A stretch of 64,000 nucleotides of DNA from positions 1 to 64,000 of the forward strand of contig NZ_JAPWHB010000005.1 in NCBI RefSeq assembly GCF_027214025.1, written 5' to 3'. Source of the DNA: Parahoeflea alexandrii (GTDB lineage: Bacteria > Pseudomonadota > Alphaproteobacteria > Rhizobiales > Rhizobiaceae). Under the pieces are notes generated by a model, which saw only the letters and a list, made by a program, of their open reading frames with translations, was not told the DNA's origin and ran no database searches. The position numbers and the translations under genes were made by a program. Positions 43,675 to 53,174 of this stretch are shown piece by piece. Position 1 is the first letter of the stretch, and each line of letters starts with the position of its first letter.

Positions 43675-43941
43675 ATGAACGAAGCTGACGCCCTCGATAT
43701 TGTGCAGACTGCGATCTGGACCGTGCTGGTCTGCTCGGGACCGGCCGTCTTCGTTGCCATGTTCGTCGGTGTCGGCATCGCCTTCATCCAGGCCCTGACC
43801 CAGGTTCAGGAAATCACCCTGACCTTCGTTCCCAAGATCGTGGCCATTCTGGTCACCGTGGCCGTCTCGGCGCCTTTCGTCGGCGCCCAGATTTCGACCT
43901 TCACGAACGTCGTCTTCCAGCGCATCGAATCCGGATTCTAG
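43675..43941 (+). CDS. fliQ: Flagellar export gate protein FliQ
   Basis: An 88-residue protein with two membrane segments (IVQTAIWTVLVCSGPAVFVAMFVGVGIAFIQALTQVQEITLTFVPK and IVAILVTVAVSAPFVGAQI), the normal size and shape of FliQ. One bp after flgD. It ends the flgE operon; flhA and fliR follow in a separate transcription unit. Confidence 0.95.
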   Translation: MNEADALDIVQTAIWTVLVCSGPAVFVAMFVGVGIAFIQALTQVQEITLTFVPKIVAILVTVAVSAPFVGAQISTFTNVVFQRIESGF

Positions 43942-44095
43942 CTCCGTCTTCAGGCTCCCGCGATAGCCGGGATGATGCGGGCGGTTGACCCCGACGGCCG
44001 GGCCGCTCCGGCTTCGTATCGCCAACGCGGCGGAGCAGGGCAGGCAGCCCCGGTCGCTCCCGGTCTGTGAACGCACCGGCAATCACTCTGCCACC

Positions 44096-44121
44096 TTCGC
44101 GCAAGCTTCGGCCTTTAGGGT
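44096..44121 (+). promoter_or_regulatory. Putative flagellar activator box and -10 before flhA
   Basis: TTCGCGCAAG (44096-44105), ten bases, TAGGGT (44116-44121), 57 bp before the flhA start. Box and -10 are nearly the same as before fliF. Confidence 0.6.
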
Positions 44122-44178
44122 CATGGCGACCTGTTGCGCGGGCATGATGCTTGCGCTGTGTTCCGGAGCTCCGCAAAT

Positions 44179-46266
44179 ATGGCCAACCCGCAAGCGCTGG
44201 CGATCCAGAAGACAAGCTTTCAGGGAAAGGACATGGGCTTTGCCTTTGGCATCGTCGTCATCCTGTCCATCCTGTTTTTGCCGATTCCGGCCTTTCTCAT
44301 CGATATCGGGCTGGCTTTTTCGATAGCGTTTTCTGTTCTCATCCTGATGGTGGCCTTGTGGATTCGCCGTCCGCTGGATTTTTCCTCGTTCCCGACCATT
44401 CTGCTGATCGCCACGATGATGCGCCTGTCGCTCAACATCGCGACCACACGTGTCATCCTGTCCGAAGGCCATCTCGGCCCGGAGGCGGCCGGTCATGTCA
44501 TCGGCGGGTTCTCGCAGATGGTGATGTCCGGCGATTTCGTCATCGGCGTCATCGTCTTCCTCATTCTGGTGACGGTCAACTTCATCGTCATCACCAAGGG
44601 CGCGACCCGCATCGCGGAAGTCGGCGCCCGCTTTACCCTTGACGCCATTCCCGGCAAGCAGATGGCCATTGATGCCGATCTGTCCGCCGGCATGATCGAC
44701 GACAAGCAGGCGCACGAACGGCGCAAGGAACTGGAGATGGAGAGCTCTTTCTTCGGTTCCATGGACGGTGCTTCCAAGTTCGTTCGCGGCGATGCCATTG
44801 CCGGCCTGCTGATCACCGGGATCAACATGTTCGGCGGTGTGATCATTGGTTACGCCCGTCACGACATGCAGATCGGCGAAGCAGCCGACGTGTTCGTGCG
44901 GCTGTCGGTCGGCGACGGACTGGTCAGCCAGATCCCGGCGCTGATCGTCTCGCTGGCGGCCGGCCTGCTGGTCTCCCGCGGCGGTCAGCTGGGTTCCACC
45001 GATGAGGCCGTCATCGATCAGCTGGGCGGCTATCCCCGGGCGCTCTTTGCGTCGTCGGGTTTGCTGTTTCTGCTGGCCGTGATGCCCGGCCTGCCTTTCA
45101 TTCCCTTCGTGCTGCTGGGCGCCGGCATGGCTTTCGGCAGCTGGATCATCCCGCGCCAGCGCGACCAGAAGGCCCGCGCCGAGGCGCAGGAGGTCCACCG
45201 CACCGAGCAGGAAGCCAAGGACAAGGAAAAGGATTCGGTCAAGTCGATCCTCAAGACCGCGGAGATCGAACTGGTGCTCGGCAAGCAGGTTGCCACCAAG
45301 CTGCTTGGATCGCACGAGGAACTGGCCTTCCGCGTCGCAAAGATGCGAAAGAAGTTCGCTACCCAGTACGGTTTCGTCGTGCCGGAAATCAAGGTTACGG
45401 ACGACATCTCGATCAAGGACAAGAGCTATCACATCCGCATTCACGGAACCACGGTGGCCGCCAACGACCTCAGGGTCGGCGAGTTGCTGGTGGTTCTGGC
45501 CGGCTCTCATCGCCCGTCGATTCCGGGCGACGAGATCCGCGAGCCCGCATTCGGCCTTCCCGCCCTCTCTGTCCCGGAAAGTTTTGGCGCCGACCTCAAG
45601 CGCGAGGGCTTCCAGCCGATCGACAACGTCTCCGTCGTGCTGACCCACCTCTCCGAGGTGATCCGCAACAACCTGCCGCAACTGCTGTCCTACAAGGACA
45701 TGAAGATCCTCATCGACCGGCTCGATCCGGAGTACCGCAAGCTCGCCGACGAGATCTGCACGTCGCACATGTCCTATTCCGGCTTCCAGGCGGTGCTCAA
45801 GCTTCTGCTTGCCGAGCGGGTCTCGATCCGCAACCTGCACCTCATTCTCGAGGCGGTGGCCGAGCTCGCCCCGCATGTGCGCAAGACCGAGCAGATCGTC
45901 GAGCATGTCCGCATCCGCATGGCCCAGCAGCTGTGCGGCGACATTGCGCGCAACGGTCAGCTCAATGTGCTCAGACTCGGCAACCGTTGGGATCTGGCCT
46001 TCCACCAGGCGCTCAAGCGCGATCCGAAGGGCGAGGTCATCGAATTCGACATCGATCCGCGCATGCTTGAGGAATTCTCCGAGGAAGCGACCAAGGTTAT
46101 CCGTGAACACATGGACAAGGGCGTGCCGTTTGTACTGGTAACTTCGCCCGACTCACGGCCATATGTCCGAATGATCGTCGAACGGATTTTTGCAACCTTG
46201 CCGGTGCTGTCGCACGTCGAAATAGCGAAGGGCATCGAGATCAAGCTTCTCGGCTCGATTTCGTGA
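44179..46266 (+). CDS. flhA: Flagellar export gate protein FlhA
   Basis: A 695-residue core export-gate protein. The N-terminal half has about eight membrane segments and the highly conserved family stretch ([61 protein letters not shown]). The large cytoplasmic C-terminal part (from about residue 350) receives chaperone-substrate complexes. The ATG at 44179 is preferred over an in-frame ATG at 44134 because the latter is too close to the promoter. It overlaps fliR by 4 bp. Confidence 0.96.
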   Translation: MANPQALAIQKTSFQGKDMGFAFGIVVILSILFLPIPAFLIDIGLAFSIAFSVLILMVALWIRRPLDFSSFPTILLIATMMRLSLNIATTRVILSEGHLGPEAAGHVIGGFSQMVMSGDFVIGVIVFLILVTVNFIVITKGATRIAEVGARFTLDAIPGKQMAIDADLSAGMIDDKQAHERRKELEMESSFFGSMDGASKFVRGDAIAGLLITGINMFGGVIIGYARHDMQIGEAADVFVRLSVGDGLVSQIPALIVSLAAGLLVSRGGQLGSTDEAVIDQLGGYPRALFASSGLLFLLAVMPGLPFIPFVLLGAGMAFGSWIIPRQRDQKARAEAQEVHRTEQEAKDKEKDSVKSILKTAEIELVLGKQVATKLLGSHEELAFRVAKMRKKFATQYGFVVPEIKVTDDISIKDKSYHIRIHGTTVAANDLRVGELLVVLAGSHRPSIPGDEIREPAFGLPALSVPESFGADLKREGFQPIDNVSVVLTHLSEVIRNNLPQLLSYKDMKILIDRLDPEYRKLADEICTSHMSYSGFQAVLKLLLAERVSIRNLHLILEAVAELAPHVRKTEQIVEHVRIRMAQQLCGDIARNGQLNVLRLGNRWDLAFHQALKRDPKGEVIEFDIDPRMLEEFSEEATKVIREHMDKGVPFVLVTSPDSRPYVRMIVERIFATLPVLSHVEIAKGIEIKLLGSIS

Positions 46267-47018
46267 TCGAGGACCCGCAGGGAACGGTTCTTGCGCTGTT
46301 TCTAGCGTTCTGCCGGATTGGCGGCTGCTTCATGGTCCTGCCGGGCTTCTCGAGCTTTCGCGTCCCGGTCCAGATCCGCCTGTTCGTTGCCGTTGCCGTA
46401 TCCATGGCGCTGCTGCCCATCCTCTGGGACACGATTTATCCGAATGTTAAGGGCGGCGGCGGCGAGTACGTGCTGCTTGTCGGCGAGGAAATGCTCATTG
46501 GCGTTACTCTCGGTCTTGTCGCCCGCTTCATCGTGATGTCGCTCCAGTATGCCGGAACAGCGATGTCCATGGCGATCGGTTTCAACTCCTCGCCGGGCGC
46601 CGGCATCATCGAGAACGAACCGGAAGGCCAACTTACGTCGCTGATCACCTTTTCCGCCATCTTCATCCTGTTCCTCACCGATTTTCATCACATGGTCATC
46701 GGTTCTCTTGTCCGCTCCTATGGGTTCATGCCGATGAATACCGGTTTCGAGCCCCGGATTGCGCTGATGACGCTGACTGATACGCTCGCCGGCTCCTTCA
46801 TGCTGGTTCTCAGGCTGGCGAGCCCCTTTCTCGTCTACGGCCTGATCTTCAACCTGTCGATCGGCATGGTCAACAAGCTCGCGCCGCAGATTCCGGTCTA
46901 CTTCATCTCCATTCCCTATATTCTCGCCGGCGGGTTGATCCTGTTCTATTTTGGCTCCAACACCTTCTTCTCGCTGTTCATCGACGGCTTCGAGGCCTTG
47001 TTCATGGGATTGATCTGA
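46263..47018 (+). CDS. fliR: Flagellar export gate protein FliR
   Basis: A 251-residue membrane protein of the FliP-FliQ-FliR export gate, with about six membrane segments. The family region [26 protein letters not shown] and the closing [15 protein letters not shown] are visible. GTG start, overlapping the flhA stop by 4 bp. Confidence 0.95.
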   Translation: MIEDPQGTVLALFLAFCRIGGCFMVLPGFSSFRVPVQIRLFVAVAVSMALLPILWDTIYPNVKGGGGEYVLLVGEEMLIGVTLGLVARFIVMSLQYAGTAMSMAIGFNSSPGAGIIENEPEGQLTSLITFSAIFILFLTDFHHMVIGSLVRSYGFMPMNTGFEPRIALMTLTDTLAGSFMLVLRLASPFLVYGLIFNLSIGMVNKLAPQIPVYFISIPYILAGGLILFYFGSNTFFSLFIDGFEALFMGLI

Positions 47019-47019
47019 G

Positions 47020-47415
47020 ATGGTGGCGTCACGCTCGGAAAAGCTCGCCCGCCTCGTCCGTGTCCAGCGGCAGATCGAACGGATGGCCGAGTTCGAACTG
47101 GCCCACACCGTACGGGAGCAGGCCGAAACGGAGGCGACCCAAGAAGCACTGGTTGTCGCCGTCGGGTCCTTCGATCCCATCCATGCGGCAATGTCGACCC
47201 AATATGCTCGGCGGTTTCAGCGCCTGTCCGCCAAATCGCAGTTGCTGGAGGGCGCCAAGGGCGTGCAGGAACGCCGCATGCTGACGGAAAAGACCAAGGC
47301 TGACCGGCTTTCCGACCAGGCCGAGCGTGCCGCCCAGTCCGAGGACCGCCTGGCGACCGACGAGACCCTGCTCGATCTTCTCGACAGTTCGCTTCAGCGC
47401 CGCGGGTCCGACTGA
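47020..47415 (+). CDS. Small coiled-coil protein, possibly FliJ-like
   Basis: A 131-residue, almost wholly helical, highly charged protein (ARLVRVQRQIERMAEFELAHTVREQAETEATQEAL; ERRMLTEKTKADRLSDQAERAAQSEDRL). No signal or membrane segment. Its size, coiled coil and place directly after fliR (1-bp gap) fit a FliJ-type export cofactor, whose sequence is poorly conserved. The FliJ identity is inference only. Confidence 0.65.
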   Translation: MVASRSEKLARLVRVQRQIERMAEFELAHTVREQAETEATQEALVVAVGSFDPIHAAMSTQYARRFQRLSAKSQLLEGAKGVQERRMLTEKTKADRLSDQAERAAQSEDRLATDETLLDLLDSSLQRRGSD

Positions 47416-47514
47416 GACAAGGCGGCTGGCGCCTTTGTTGCGCAAGGCCAGCGTAAGCTTCGTAGGACAAAGTGTAGACGATCATTTCCGGTCAGTTTCT
47501 GCGAGGAAAGCTCT

Positions 47515-48096
47515 TTGTCCATACAAACAGCAACCGATATCATTCTCGATGTCGTTCGGGCGGCGGATCCTGCCGTGGCGCAGCGGGCGGAAGCAATGCT
47601 CGAAGCGGCCTCGATCCGCAAATCCGAGCAAGCCGCCGCGACACCCGCGTTCCAGCATCAGCTGCTGGCGTCCGCCGATCAGTCATCCGTTTCCGTCGCG
47701 TCTGCCCAGGATGCTGCGCCCGACAAGTCGCTTGAGGTCTACCAGCGCTTCGAGGCGATGATCCTGCAGAATTTCGTCGGTTCCATGCTGCCCACGGACA
47801 GTGAGCAGCTCTACGGTGAAGGTACCGCCGGCGAAATCTGGAAAGGCATGATGGCCGAGCAATTGGGTGCGGTCCTGGCCAAGGGCGGCGGAATCGGCAT
47901 CGCGGCCCGCATGATGGGCGATCGCTTGAACGCTCCTGTGGCGCCTGAATCGGCCGACGCCATCGGCTCCAACGTGTCCAACCGCGCGGCCGGCCTGATC
48001 AATGAAATCCAGAAACAGATCCTGGCCGATGTTGCCGGATCTGTCGAAACCACAGACCAGACAGAAAAATCCAGCCAGGGACAACAAGCAGCATGA
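47515..48096 (+). CDS. FlgJ-type rod-binding protein
   Basis: A 193-residue protein with the FlgJ N-terminal rod-binding domain at about 70-140 (LEVYQRFEAMILQNFVGSMLPTDSEQLYGEGTAGEIWKGMMAEQLGAVLAKGGGIGIAARMM). It lacks the C-terminal peptidoglycan hydrolase of enterobacterial FlgJ; the lytic transglycosylase at 36967 may supply that activity. The TTG start is supported by a GAGGAAA ribosome site 5-6 nt upstream and the absence of a nearby ATG. Confidence 0.85.
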   Translation: MSIQTATDIILDVVRAADPAVAQRAEAMLEAASIRKSEQAAATPAFQHQLLASADQSSVSVASAQDAAPDKSLEVYQRFEAMILQNFVGSMLPTDSEQLYGEGTAGEIWKGMMAEQLGAVLAKGGGIGIAARMMGDRLNAPVAPESADAIGSNVSNRAAGLINEIQKQILADVAGSVETTDQTEKSSQGQQAA

Positions 48097-48464
48097 GCGA
48101 AATGAATTCCCACGATCATCGTATCATCGGTGTCCTGTCCCGTCTTGAAGCCGTAATCGACGCCGAAAATGCGGCGATCGGGACCGATCCGGATTTCGAC
48201 CTCAACCGGTCGAATACGGTCAAGAGCCGTTGCCTCTATGACATGACCATGCTGTTCAACGGCATCCGTCCGGATGATCTTGAGCCGGCGCACAAGCAGC
48301 ATTTGCAGACAGTGCGGGCCAAGCTGAAGATCAACCATCTCAAGGTCGAGGCGCACATGGAAGCGGTTCGCGAAATTGCCGAGATGATCAAGGAAACCGT
48401 TGCGGCATGGGAAGCCGACGGTACCTATTCCGCCGACCAGTTCAGGACCGTCGAATTGTCATGA
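48093..48464 (+). CDS. FlgN-like export chaperone (proposed)
   Basis: A 123-residue helical protein. Pattern and length (RIIGVLSRLEAVIDAENAAI near the start, then a long helix HKQHLQTVRAKLKINHLKVEAHMEAVREIAEMIKETV) suit FlgN-type chaperones of FlgK and FlgL. It overlaps the FlgJ-type gene by 4 bp, and the two would act in the same assembly stage. No decisive motif. Confidence 0.65.
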   Translation: MSEMNSHDHRIIGVLSRLEAVIDAENAAIGTDPDFDLNRSNTVKSRCLYDMTMLFNGIRPDDLEPAHKQHLQTVRAKLKINHLKVEAHMEAVREIAEMIKETVAAWEADGTYSADQFRTVELS

Positions 48465-48997
48465 TCAAACTGCTCGCCACTGGCGTCTGGATATGCGTTG
48501 TGGCGCTGGCGTCGGTCTATTTCTCCGTCCAGGTCACCAACAAGAAGGAAGTGGTTGAGCCCGATCCCGCCATGTTTGGCGGCCTGGAGACTGTCCGTGG
48601 CGAAGTCACTTCAATCCCGGTCATCAGCAGTGGCGCCGTTCAGGGTTACTTCCTGACACGGCTGTCCTACACGGTCGATCCGCTCAAGACCCAAAAGCTC
48701 AGCGTCCCGGTCAATGAACTGATCACCGACGCGCTCTACTCCGCGCTGGTCGGCGAACCGGTAATCGATTTCCCCGACATGGAGCGGTTCGACCTCGAAG
48801 CTTTCAAGACCCTCATTCGCGACTCTCTCAATGAGCGGGTTGGCGAGGAACTGTTTCACGACGTCATCGTCGAGCAGATCGATTTTCTGTCCAAGGAAGA
48901 TATCCGCTCCAACGTGCAGCAGGGCCGCTCGCTGAAGAACAATCCCACGGTCGAGCGCGCGGCTCCGCCGCCTGCTGCGGAAGCACCGTCACACTGA
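48461..48997 (+). CDS. Membrane-anchored protein with a FliL-like layout
   Basis: A 178-residue protein with one N-terminal membrane segment (LLATGVWICVVALASVYFSVQV) and a periplasmic domain with the order strand-strand-helix (GYFLTRLSYTVDPL; VPVNELITDALYSALV; FDLEAFKTLIRDSLNERVGEELFHDVIVEQIDFLSKEDI). This layout resembles FliL, of which another copy lies at 26624. Its Pro/Ala-rich tail is likely disordered. It overlaps the FlgN-like gene by 4 bp and closes the flagellar cluster. Family membership is unproven. Confidence 0.7.
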   Translation: MIKLLATGVWICVVALASVYFSVQVTNKKEVVEPDPAMFGGLETVRGEVTSIPVISSGAVQGYFLTRLSYTVDPLKTQKLSVPVNELITDALYSALVGEPVIDFPDMERFDLEAFKTLIRDSLNERVGEELFHDVIVEQIDFLSKEDIRSNVQQGRSLKNNPTVERAAPPPAAEAPSH

Positions 48998-49035
48998 TCC
49001 GCCGGGCGCCCGGTTCGACACTGGGTATCGTCGCG

Positions 49036-50025
49036 TCAGTTGCTTTCGGGATTGCGGTACTGTTCGTTGACCAGCCCGAACTCCGCCATCAGCCGCCCGA
49101 CAGCCACCTGGAGGTGGTAGAGACCGATCACGGCCGAACCGGTCTGCAATCCGAGCCGCAGGCCGCGCAGCGGTGAAGCGGCAAGCAGGGCGAGCGATTT
49201 GGCCAGTGTGCGGACGCGGCCGGGAATACCCGGCCATTGCCGTTTCTCCAGGATTGCCGAGATCGCCCCGTTTCTGAGCGAGCGGGCATTCAGCCACGAA
49301 AACTCGGCCCGCCGCGATGGCAGCGTTTCCATCACCGCCGCTTCGGCGCTCCAGCCGAAGGCGAAGCCGCGCGCCTTGGCCCGGCGGTAAAAATCGCTGT
49401 CGCCACCGCCGATGAAATTGAACGCCGGATCGAGAAACGGCCGTGGCATCATGTCCAGCACCGGCCGCGAAATCAGCACGTTGCCGGAGGAATAGAGGAT
49501 CGGTACCAGCCCGGATTCCCGGTAATGCGGGGTAAACACCGGGTGCCGCCGCCAGCCGTCGAGCGCCTTGTCGGCAAACACCGGGATCTGCGGGCCGCCG
49601 ACCAGATCGGCGCCGGTCTTCCGCGCCGTCTCCATCAGTCCCGACAGCCAGTCGGGGCCGGCAATCTCATCATCGTCGATGACGGCGATGTGGGTCAGCC
49701 GCGGAAATTCCTTCAGCGCGGTTTCCCAGCCGGCATTGTAGGCATGGCAGTTGCCGCGCTGATGCGCCACGATGACGATACCCTTGAGCCGCGACCCCGA
49801 CAGCCATTCGGCGGCTGCGCGGGCGCCTGCAAGCCCCTCGGCGTCATTGTCCATCACCACCACGGCCGTGTCGTCGCCCAGGCCCTGCGCCTGCAGCGAG
49901 TCCAGCGTCATGATCAGGTGATCGGGCCGGCGGAATGTCGGCAGCGTGATGACGACGCGGGCGCGGTCCGGTTTGAGGCCTGCGGAGCGGGCATGCTCGG
50001 TGACGAAAACGGGGTCAGGCGTCAT
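49036..50025 (-). CDS. Family 2 glycosyltransferase
   Basis: A 329-residue GT-A type glycosyltransferase. The N-terminal nucleotide-sugar domain has VVITLPTFRRPDHLIMTLDSL, the metal-binding acidic cluster in HIAVIDDDEIAGPDWL, and a GGGDSDFYRRAKARGF acceptor-side motif. A weakly hydrophobic C-terminal part may rest on the membrane. I chose the ATG at 50025; an in-frame TTG at 50058 would add 11 residues, and neither has a clear ribosome site. It converges on the flagellar genes and diverges from the next glycosyltransferase. Confidence 0.85.
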   Translation of the reverse strand: MTPDPVFVTEHARSAGLKPDRARVVITLPTFRRPDHLIMTLDSLQAQGLGDDTAVVVMDNDAEGLAGARAAAEWLSGSRLKGIVIVAHQRGNCHAYNAGWETALKEFPRLTHIAVIDDDEIAGPDWLSGLMETARKTGADLVGGPQIPVFADKALDGWRRHPVFTPHYRESGLVPILYSSGNVLISRPVLDMMPRPFLDPAFNFIGGGDSDFYRRAKARGFAFGWSAEAAVMETLPSRRAEFSWLNARSLRNGAISAILEKRQWPGIPGRVRTLAKSLALLAASPLRGLRLGLQTGSAVIGLYHLQVAVGRLMAEFGLVNEQYRNPESN

Positions 50026-50171
50026 GGGTGGATATCCGGTTGTTACGGTGCCATCCAATCACAGCTTTCTGAACAATGCCTGAAGCCGATATGAAGCATT
50101 TGAATCAGGCGTTTAACGCGCCTTTCAAGCCGCTGCGGTATGATCGCTGCCGATATCGGATCGGAACCCGC

Positions 50172-51344
50172 ATGCATCTTGTTTTCATTTCCTCGCTTGT
50201 CCCGGTGGCAAACCCGGCTTCCGGCTATGACATTGCCAACCGTGTCATCGTCGATGCCATCCGGCTGCTCGGCCACAAGGTGTCGGTGATCGGCTTCCTG
50301 CAGCCCGGCCATGAACCGGCGCAACCGGATCAGGCAAGGCTGCTTGGCCGCCTGGAAGTCACCAATGCCCGTGTCGGCACGTGGCAGAAGGCGCTCTGGC
50401 TCAAGGATGCCTTCGTCCACGGTGAACCGGTGTCGGTGGCCAAGATGCATGCTGTCACGCCCGCCGATGTCCGTTTCGCGCTGGCCGCATTGGCCCCGGT
50501 CGACGGGCTGGTCCTCAATTCGGTGCAGTTGCCGGGCGCATTCAGGGATGTCTTTGCATCCTTCCCGTCGGTCTTCGTCGCCCACAATGTCGAGGCCCAT
50601 AGCGCCGCCGACAATGCCCGCAATGCCGATGGCCGCATCACCCGCTTCCTGTTCGAGCGCGATTCCCGGCTGCTGGCCGAGCTTGAGCGCAGCCTCTGCG
50701 CCATGTCGGCCCATGTCTTCACGCTGGCCGAGGCCGACCGCGCCGCTCTTGGCGCAGCAGGCGACGACCGGTCGTCCGTCCTGCCACTGGTCACCTCGGT
50801 CACCCCGCCGCAACCGCCGTCGCCGCGCGCGCCGATCCATGACGCCGGCATGATCGGCTCCTGGAGCTGGGCGGCCAACCGCGCGGGTCTTGACTGGTTC
50901 CTTGAAGAGATCGTCCCGCGCCTCCCGTCTGATTTCCGCATCGCGATTGCCGGCGGCATCGGATCGGACGTGCCCGATGCTCCGGGCAATGTGTCCTTTC
51001 TCGGCCGTGTCCCGGACGCCCGCACCTTTGTTCAATCCTGCCGGGTCGTGCCGCTGATCTCGCGCACCGGCACCGGTGTCCAGCTCAAGACCATCGAGAC
51101 CTTCGAGATGGGACTGCCATCGGTGGCAACGCCAAGCGCGCTGCGTGGAATCTCCACCCGGCCGGACAATTGCACGGTTGCCGACGAGCCGCAGGCCTTC
51201 GCCTTGTCGCTGATCGAAATGGTCGGCCGGTCACGCGCCGGCGAGCCTCTCGACCGTGATGGCCGGGCCTTTCATGCGCTCCAGCTGGAAGGATTGACGA
51301 ACGCCCTGTCGCGCGGCCTTGAACGGCTTCCGCGGCATGGTTAA
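50172..51344 (+). CDS. Family 4-type glycosyltransferase
   Basis: A 390-residue GT-B type glycosyltransferase. The N-terminal domain starts MHLVFISSLVPVANPASGYDIANRV; the C-terminal domain has GSWSWAANRAGLDWFLEEIVPRLP, ISRTGTGVQLKTIETFEMGLPSVATP (the E-x7-E-like sugar-nucleotide motif region) and ends near the membrane-neutral tail. Sugar and acceptor unknown. The ATG at 50172 matches the family start; longer reading upstream is not supported. Confidence 0.85.
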   Translation: MHLVFISSLVPVANPASGYDIANRVIVDAIRLLGHKVSVIGFLQPGHEPAQPDQARLLGRLEVTNARVGTWQKALWLKDAFVHGEPVSVAKMHAVTPADVRFALAALAPVDGLVLNSVQLPGAFRDVFASFPSVFVAHNVEAHSAADNARNADGRITRFLFERDSRLLAELERSLCAMSAHVFTLAEADRAALGAAGDDRSSVLPLVTSVTPPQPPSPRAPIHDAGMIGSWSWAANRAGLDWFLEEIVPRLPSDFRIAIAGGIGSDVPDAPGNVSFLGRVPDARTFVQSCRVVPLISRTGTGVQLKTIETFEMGLPSVATPSALRGISTRPDNCTVADEPQAFALSLIEMVGRSRAGEPLDRDGRAFHALQLEGLTNALSRGLERLPRHG

Positions 51345-51397
51345 CAAGAGGTAAATTCGGGCCTTAACCGCATTTGTGAAATGCGGCTGCGGACAAG

Positions 51398-51413
51398 TTA
51401 AGAAAGTGCTAAC
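51398..51413 (+). promoter_or_regulatory. CtrA-like site before the WecG/TagA-type gene
   Basis: TTAAGAAAGTGCTAAC fits TTAA-N7-TTAAC with one mismatch, 60 bp before the start at 51474. Several other TTAA words lie in the 90 bp before it. Confidence 0.3.
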
Positions 51414-51473
51414 ACGGTTGCCAGGGCGCCCATGACGGAATGCCCGCCTACAGGCAGAGTGTTCGGAGTTACC

Positions 51474-52253
51474 ATGCCAGCATTGGAAAACGGTCAGCAT
51501 CGCGATATCCTCGGCATCCGGGTCGCAGCCCTGGGCTGGGCTCAGGCGCTCGACGAGCTGAAGCGGACCATCGAAGGCAATGGCCCCCAGCGCATTTTCA
51601 ACTTCCTCAACGCCAACAATGCCAACCTTGCGATGCGCAATGCCAGGTATCGCCAGGGCCTGAGCAAATCCGAGGTCCTGCCCGATGGGGTCGGCGTCGA
51701 TATCGCCTCCCGCGCGCTCCATGGCACGGCCTTCCCGGCCAACCTGAATGGCACCGACTTCATTCCGGCCCTGCTGGTGCATTCGGAAAAGCCGCTGAAG
51801 GTGGCGCTGATCGGCGCCCGCCCGGACATTCTCGAGCGCGCCACCGTCAACTTCAGGACGGCCACTCCGTGGCATGAGTTCGTTGCCGTGTCGGACGGAT
51901 ATTTCGACAAGACCGACAGCTCGAAAGTTCTTGCCGATCTGTCCGCCGTCAATCCCGACATCACCCTGGTGGCGATGGGCAGCCCGTCGCAGGAAATCTG
52001 GATCGACAGCAATATCGGGCCGGGCCATGGCCGTGTTGTCTTTGGCGTCGGCGCGCTGTTCGATTTCGTCTCCGGTGCCGTCCCGCGCGCCCCGGAGGTC
52101 TTCCGCAATCTGAGGCTCGAGTGGGTCTGGCGGCTGATCCTGGAACCATCCCGGCTGTGGCGCCGCTACATTCTCGGCAACCCGGTTTTCCTGTTTCACC
52201 TCTTGCGCTACAAGGTTCTTGGTGCGGGCCGGCACTCAGGGCTTCCCGCCTGA
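51474..52253 (+). CDS. WecG/TagA/CpsF family glycosyltransferase
   Basis: A 259-residue family 26 glycosyltransferase of the WecG/TagA/CpsF type, which adds N-acetylmannosamine or a related sugar to a lipid-linked intermediate. Signatures are IFNFLNANNANLAMRN, LPDGVGVDIASRALHG, DITLVAMGSPSQEIWI and VVFGVGALFDFVSGAVPRAPEVFRNLRLEWVWRL. I chose the ATG at 51474 because a GGAG ribosome site (51464-51467) lies just before it; an ATG at 51432 would add 14 residues. Confidence 0.92.
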   Translation: MPALENGQHRDILGIRVAALGWAQALDELKRTIEGNGPQRIFNFLNANNANLAMRNARYRQGLSKSEVLPDGVGVDIASRALHGTAFPANLNGTDFIPALLVHSEKPLKVALIGARPDILERATVNFRTATPWHEFVAVSDGYFDKTDSSKVLADLSAVNPDITLVAMGSPSQEIWIDSNIGPGHGRVVFGVGALFDFVSGAVPRAPEVFRNLRLEWVWRLILEPSRLWRRYILGNPVFLFHLLRYKVLGAGRHSGLPA

Positions 52254-52291
52254 CAACCGACGCCCGCCTTCAGCAACCGACCGGAACTGCC

Positions 52292-53170
52292 ATGAAGACA
52301 GCCGTAATGACCGCGTCCTGGTCCCCCGACCTGGACCGCTGCCGCCTGATGTGTGAAAGCCTTGACCGGTTTCTGTCAGGCGACTGGCACCACTACATCC
52401 TGGTCGAGCCGCGCGACGTGGCGGCATTCAAGCCGCTCGAAGGCCCGCGTCGCACCGTCGTCAGCGAAACCGATCTGTTTCCCCGCTGGCTGCGGTCCTT
52501 CCCCGATCCGGCAAGTCTTGGCCGCCGCCGCGTCTGGCTGAGCCCGTTCTCCGTGCCCTTGCGCGGCTGGCATGCCCAGCAGATCCGGCGTCTTGCACTC
52601 GCCCGCCACATCGACGCAGACATGCTGCTGTCGATCGATTCCGACGTGGTGATGGTGCGCCCCTATGATCCGGCGGCGATGTGGATCGACGGAAGCATGC
52701 GCATGTTCCGAATCGACGGCGGTGTCAGCGAGACGATGGCTGAACACCGCGAATGGCTGGCCCATGCCGGCCATCTGCTTGGTTTGCCCGCAACGGTTAC
52801 CCCGGCGCACGACTACATCAACACCTTTATCGGCTGGCGGGTCGACACCGCCCGCGCGCTGCTCGATCACATCGAAGAAACCACCGGCCGCAGCTGGGTT
52901 AGGGCGGTGATCTCCTCGCGCGCCATATCCGAATGCACGATTTATGGCCGCTTCGCTGACGAGGTTCTGGGCGGCGAGGGGCATGCGGCGTCCGATCAGG
53001 CGCTGTGCCACATGCTCTGGTTCCGCGAGACCTATCCCGAGACCATCGAGGGGCTGGAGATCTTCATGCGCGAGTTGCGTCCCGACCAGGTCGCGGTGGG
53101 CGTGCAGTCCTTCGTGCATCACCCGATATCGGAGATCCGCCGGCTGGCGTTCTCGGTGACGCCGCAGTGA
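52292..53170 (+). CDS. DUF6492-type putative glycosyltransferase
   Basis: A 292-residue protein that looks like a GT-A fold: MKTAVMTASWSPDLDRCRLMCESLDRF at the start, then a DxD-type site in MLLSIDSDVVMVRPYD. A conserved-looking EHREWLAHAGHLLGLP stretch follows, and YINTFIGWR. It resembles proteins labelled DUF6492 in glycan clusters. Donor and acceptor are unknown. The ATG at 52292 is the first with family-like sequence after the WecG-type gene, 38 bp downstream. It converges on the flippase gene with a 4-bp gap. Confidence 0.75.
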   Translation: MKTAVMTASWSPDLDRCRLMCESLDRFLSGDWHHYILVEPRDVAAFKPLEGPRRTVVSETDLFPRWLRSFPDPASLGRRRVWLSPFSVPLRGWHAQQIRRLALARHIDADMLLSIDSDVVMVRPYDPAAMWIDGSMRMFRIDGGVSETMAEHREWLAHAGHLLGLPATVTPAHDYINTFIGWRVDTARALLDHIEETTGRSWVRAVISSRAISECTIYGRFADEVLGGEGHAASDQALCHMLWFRETYPETIEGLEIFMRELRPDQVAVGVQSFVHHPISEIRRLAFSVTPQ

Positions 53171-53174
53171 GGCT

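Noticed and set aside
44083-46110. A 675-codon open frame on the minus strand inside flhA
   Set aside because: Antisense shadow of flhA. The composition (His, Asp, Gln, Arg) mirrors the opposite strand and nothing resembles a known protein.
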